From positions 1 to 34,910 of the forward strand of contig CALGOB010000120.1 in the NCBI GenBank assembly GCA_937958005.1: a stretch of DNA of 34,910 nt, in the 5' to 3' direction. Below the pieces are notes generated by a model. It did no database searches. It had not been told where the DNA came from and saw nothing but the letters and a program-made list of their open reading frames with translations. A program made the translations under genes and the position numbers. This DNA comes from an uncultured Cyclobacteriaceae bacterium (lineage in GTDB: Bacteria > Bacteroidota > Bacteroidia > Cytophagales > Cyclobacteriaceae). Numbering within the stretch: the first letter of the stretch is position 1; every line of letters starts with the position of its first letter. This document shows, piece by piece, positions 33,936 through 34,910 of this stretch.

Positions 33936-34910
33936 ATGGATCATTGTACCATTTACTGTCACCCCATTATTTATAGTGAATTAGTTGAAATCATTGACAG
34001 CAGATTAAAGGATGCTAAAGTATCTTACAGTGAAAAAGAGGGTTTCAAAAGGATAGATATTAAATTAAAAAGTACGTTATTCAAAAAAGGAAAAGAATTA
34101 AAAATCAGCTATCGGGAACGAAAGAATCCGTCCTATCAATTAGGTAGTATAGACTGTCCACTGACACAAAACCTCGCTGGCATGGTAGAGTTTGTAACCT
34201 CTATCAAGGCACAGAATACAGAAATTCATGACTTACTGTTACAAAAAATTGAAACTATAAATTGTGAAATAAGCTTTTCTGGAATTCCTAATTATAGTCC
34301 GGAAATGCAAGCTATACTAAAGGATCTCTGCAATAAATATGAACCCATAATTTTTGCCGCACCCAATAAATTCTTTGGGCAATCTAAAAATCAGCATTTT
34401 TTAAACAAAGAACTTAAACTTATCCTAGATACAAGAGGCTTCTCTAAAATCACAGAACTTGATATTACGATTGATGCGAATTATTATGATGAAACCAGAA
34501 AAGTATCTGCAAGTGAAAAAAGACGAAAAGAAGCCTCAGAAGCATTGTTGAAGGCAAAAGGTGTCAAAATCAATAAGCATTTACCTACTATCAATGAAAA
34601 AGTATCCATCAGACCGAAACAATCTATTGTGAATAGAGCCTATGCCCTTGCAACCATAGCGGCAAAAGGTGAAGGTGTACCAAAAGAGCAGTTAGATAAT
34701 GTCATTGAAAGACTGCATATTACCGAGTTTTCTGAAAAAGAAGTAGCCTTATTAAATGCTACTGTTCTTAGCGACCAAGAGAAAAGCAATGCAACCTGGC
34801 GCTATGAAAGCTTGAATGTAATGTTATGGGCACTTTCTAAAACAGATACACTTGTTTATCCTTCCACTATTTGTGATGTTGAAAAAATAGTAGGAATTAT
34901 GTTAAAAGAT
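33936..34910 (+). CDS. DUF4272 domain protein, 3' end outside the window
   Basis: The frame opens at ATG 33936 (MDHCTIYCHPIIYSELVEII) and stays open for 325 codons to the window edge, so the C-terminus is missing. The first ~190 residues are a soluble alpha/beta region of unknown family (IDCPLTQNLAGMVEFV, IPNYSPEMQAILKDL). From about residue 190 the DUF4272 pattern appears: RRKEASEALLKAKGVKINKHLP, VNRAYALATIAAKGEGV, and NATWRYESLNVMLWALSKTD. The function of DUF4272 is not established. No signal peptide is seen. It diverges from bamA across a 145-bp spacer. Confidence 0.8.
   Translation, partial: MDHCTIYCHPIIYSELVEIIDSRLKDAKVSYSEKEGFKRIDIKLKSTLFKKGKELKISYRERKNPSYQLGSIDCPLTQNLAGMVEFVTSIKAQNTEIHDLLLQKIETINCEISFSGIPNYSPEMQAILKDLCNKYEPIIFAAPNKFFGQSKNQHFLNKELKLILDTRGFSKITELDITIDANYYDETRKVSASEKRRKEASEALLKAKGVKINKHLPTINEKVSIRPKQSIVNRAYALATIAAKGEGVPKEQLDNVIERLHITEFSEKEVALLNATVLSDQEKSNATWRYESLNVMLWALSKTDTLVYPSTICDVEKIVGIMLKD

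Noticed and set aside
1-34910. tRNA, rRNA genes and integrases
   Set aside because: I saw no cloverleaf with the conserved GGTTCGAAT-type arm, no rRNA-like stretch and no recombinase or transposase coding sequence in the window.

Overview
The window looks like chromosomal DNA of a Bacteroidota member, most likely a marine Cytophagales (Marivirga/Fulvivirga-like). The reasons are the AT-rich composition, almost no Shine-Dalgarno sequences before the start codons, a giant BspA-like (DUF285) surface protein ending in a type IX secretion (T9SS) sorting tail, a Bacteroidota-type BamA, and divergent TTG/TAnnTTTG-like promoter elements. The genus is an inference.

Layout. (1) 1-4374: a DUF285/PKD/cadherin surface-protein gene whose secretion signal is cut off by one in-frame TGA. 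It is flanked by inverted copies of a short palindromic repeat. (2) 4369-20267: an XRE/S24-like regulator (minus strand) diverges from a long plus-strand block: DUF2170/YbjN-like protein, PspA/IM30, YqiJ-like OB-fold membrane protein, stand-alone SPFH protein, giant YqiK-type flotillin, DUF3686-type 1643-aa AAA ATPase, 56-aa membrane microprotein, DUF4178-like protein, two membrane proteins of unknown function, a Ser/Gly/Arg-rich lipoprotein, DUF350 membrane protein, and a membrane-anchored spermidine synthase-like enzyme. (3) 20268-25343: a MITE-like repeat, a SWIM/SNF2 helicase, a 3'-end relic of a second spermidine-synthase-like gene, and a small secreted protein. (4) 25377-30343, minus strand: membrane protein, MsrA, M20 deacylase/peptidase (ArgE-like) and YfcC-family transporter. 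(5) 30344-31357: a gene graveyard with a decayed coding region and a second MITE-like copy. (6) bamA on the minus strand, and a divergent DUF4272 gene that runs off the right edge.

How it fits together. The block at 5357-20267 combines in one place the parts of two E. coli loci, yjfIJKLMC (DUF2170, PspA, DUF2491, DUF350, DUF1190, polyamine-related ATP-grasp enzyme) and yqiJK (YqiJ, flotillin), and adds a very large AAA ATPase and several short unnamed proteins. PspA belongs to the ESCRT-III superfamily, so a co-encoded AAA ATPase and SPFH scaffolds suggest an envelope-maintenance or membrane-remodelling system with a polyamine-modifying arm. This is the most interesting content of the window. 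Near-identical direct repeats at 4276-4374 and 25231-25343 bracket the whole block plus the helicase and could allow it to be lost or duplicated as a unit.
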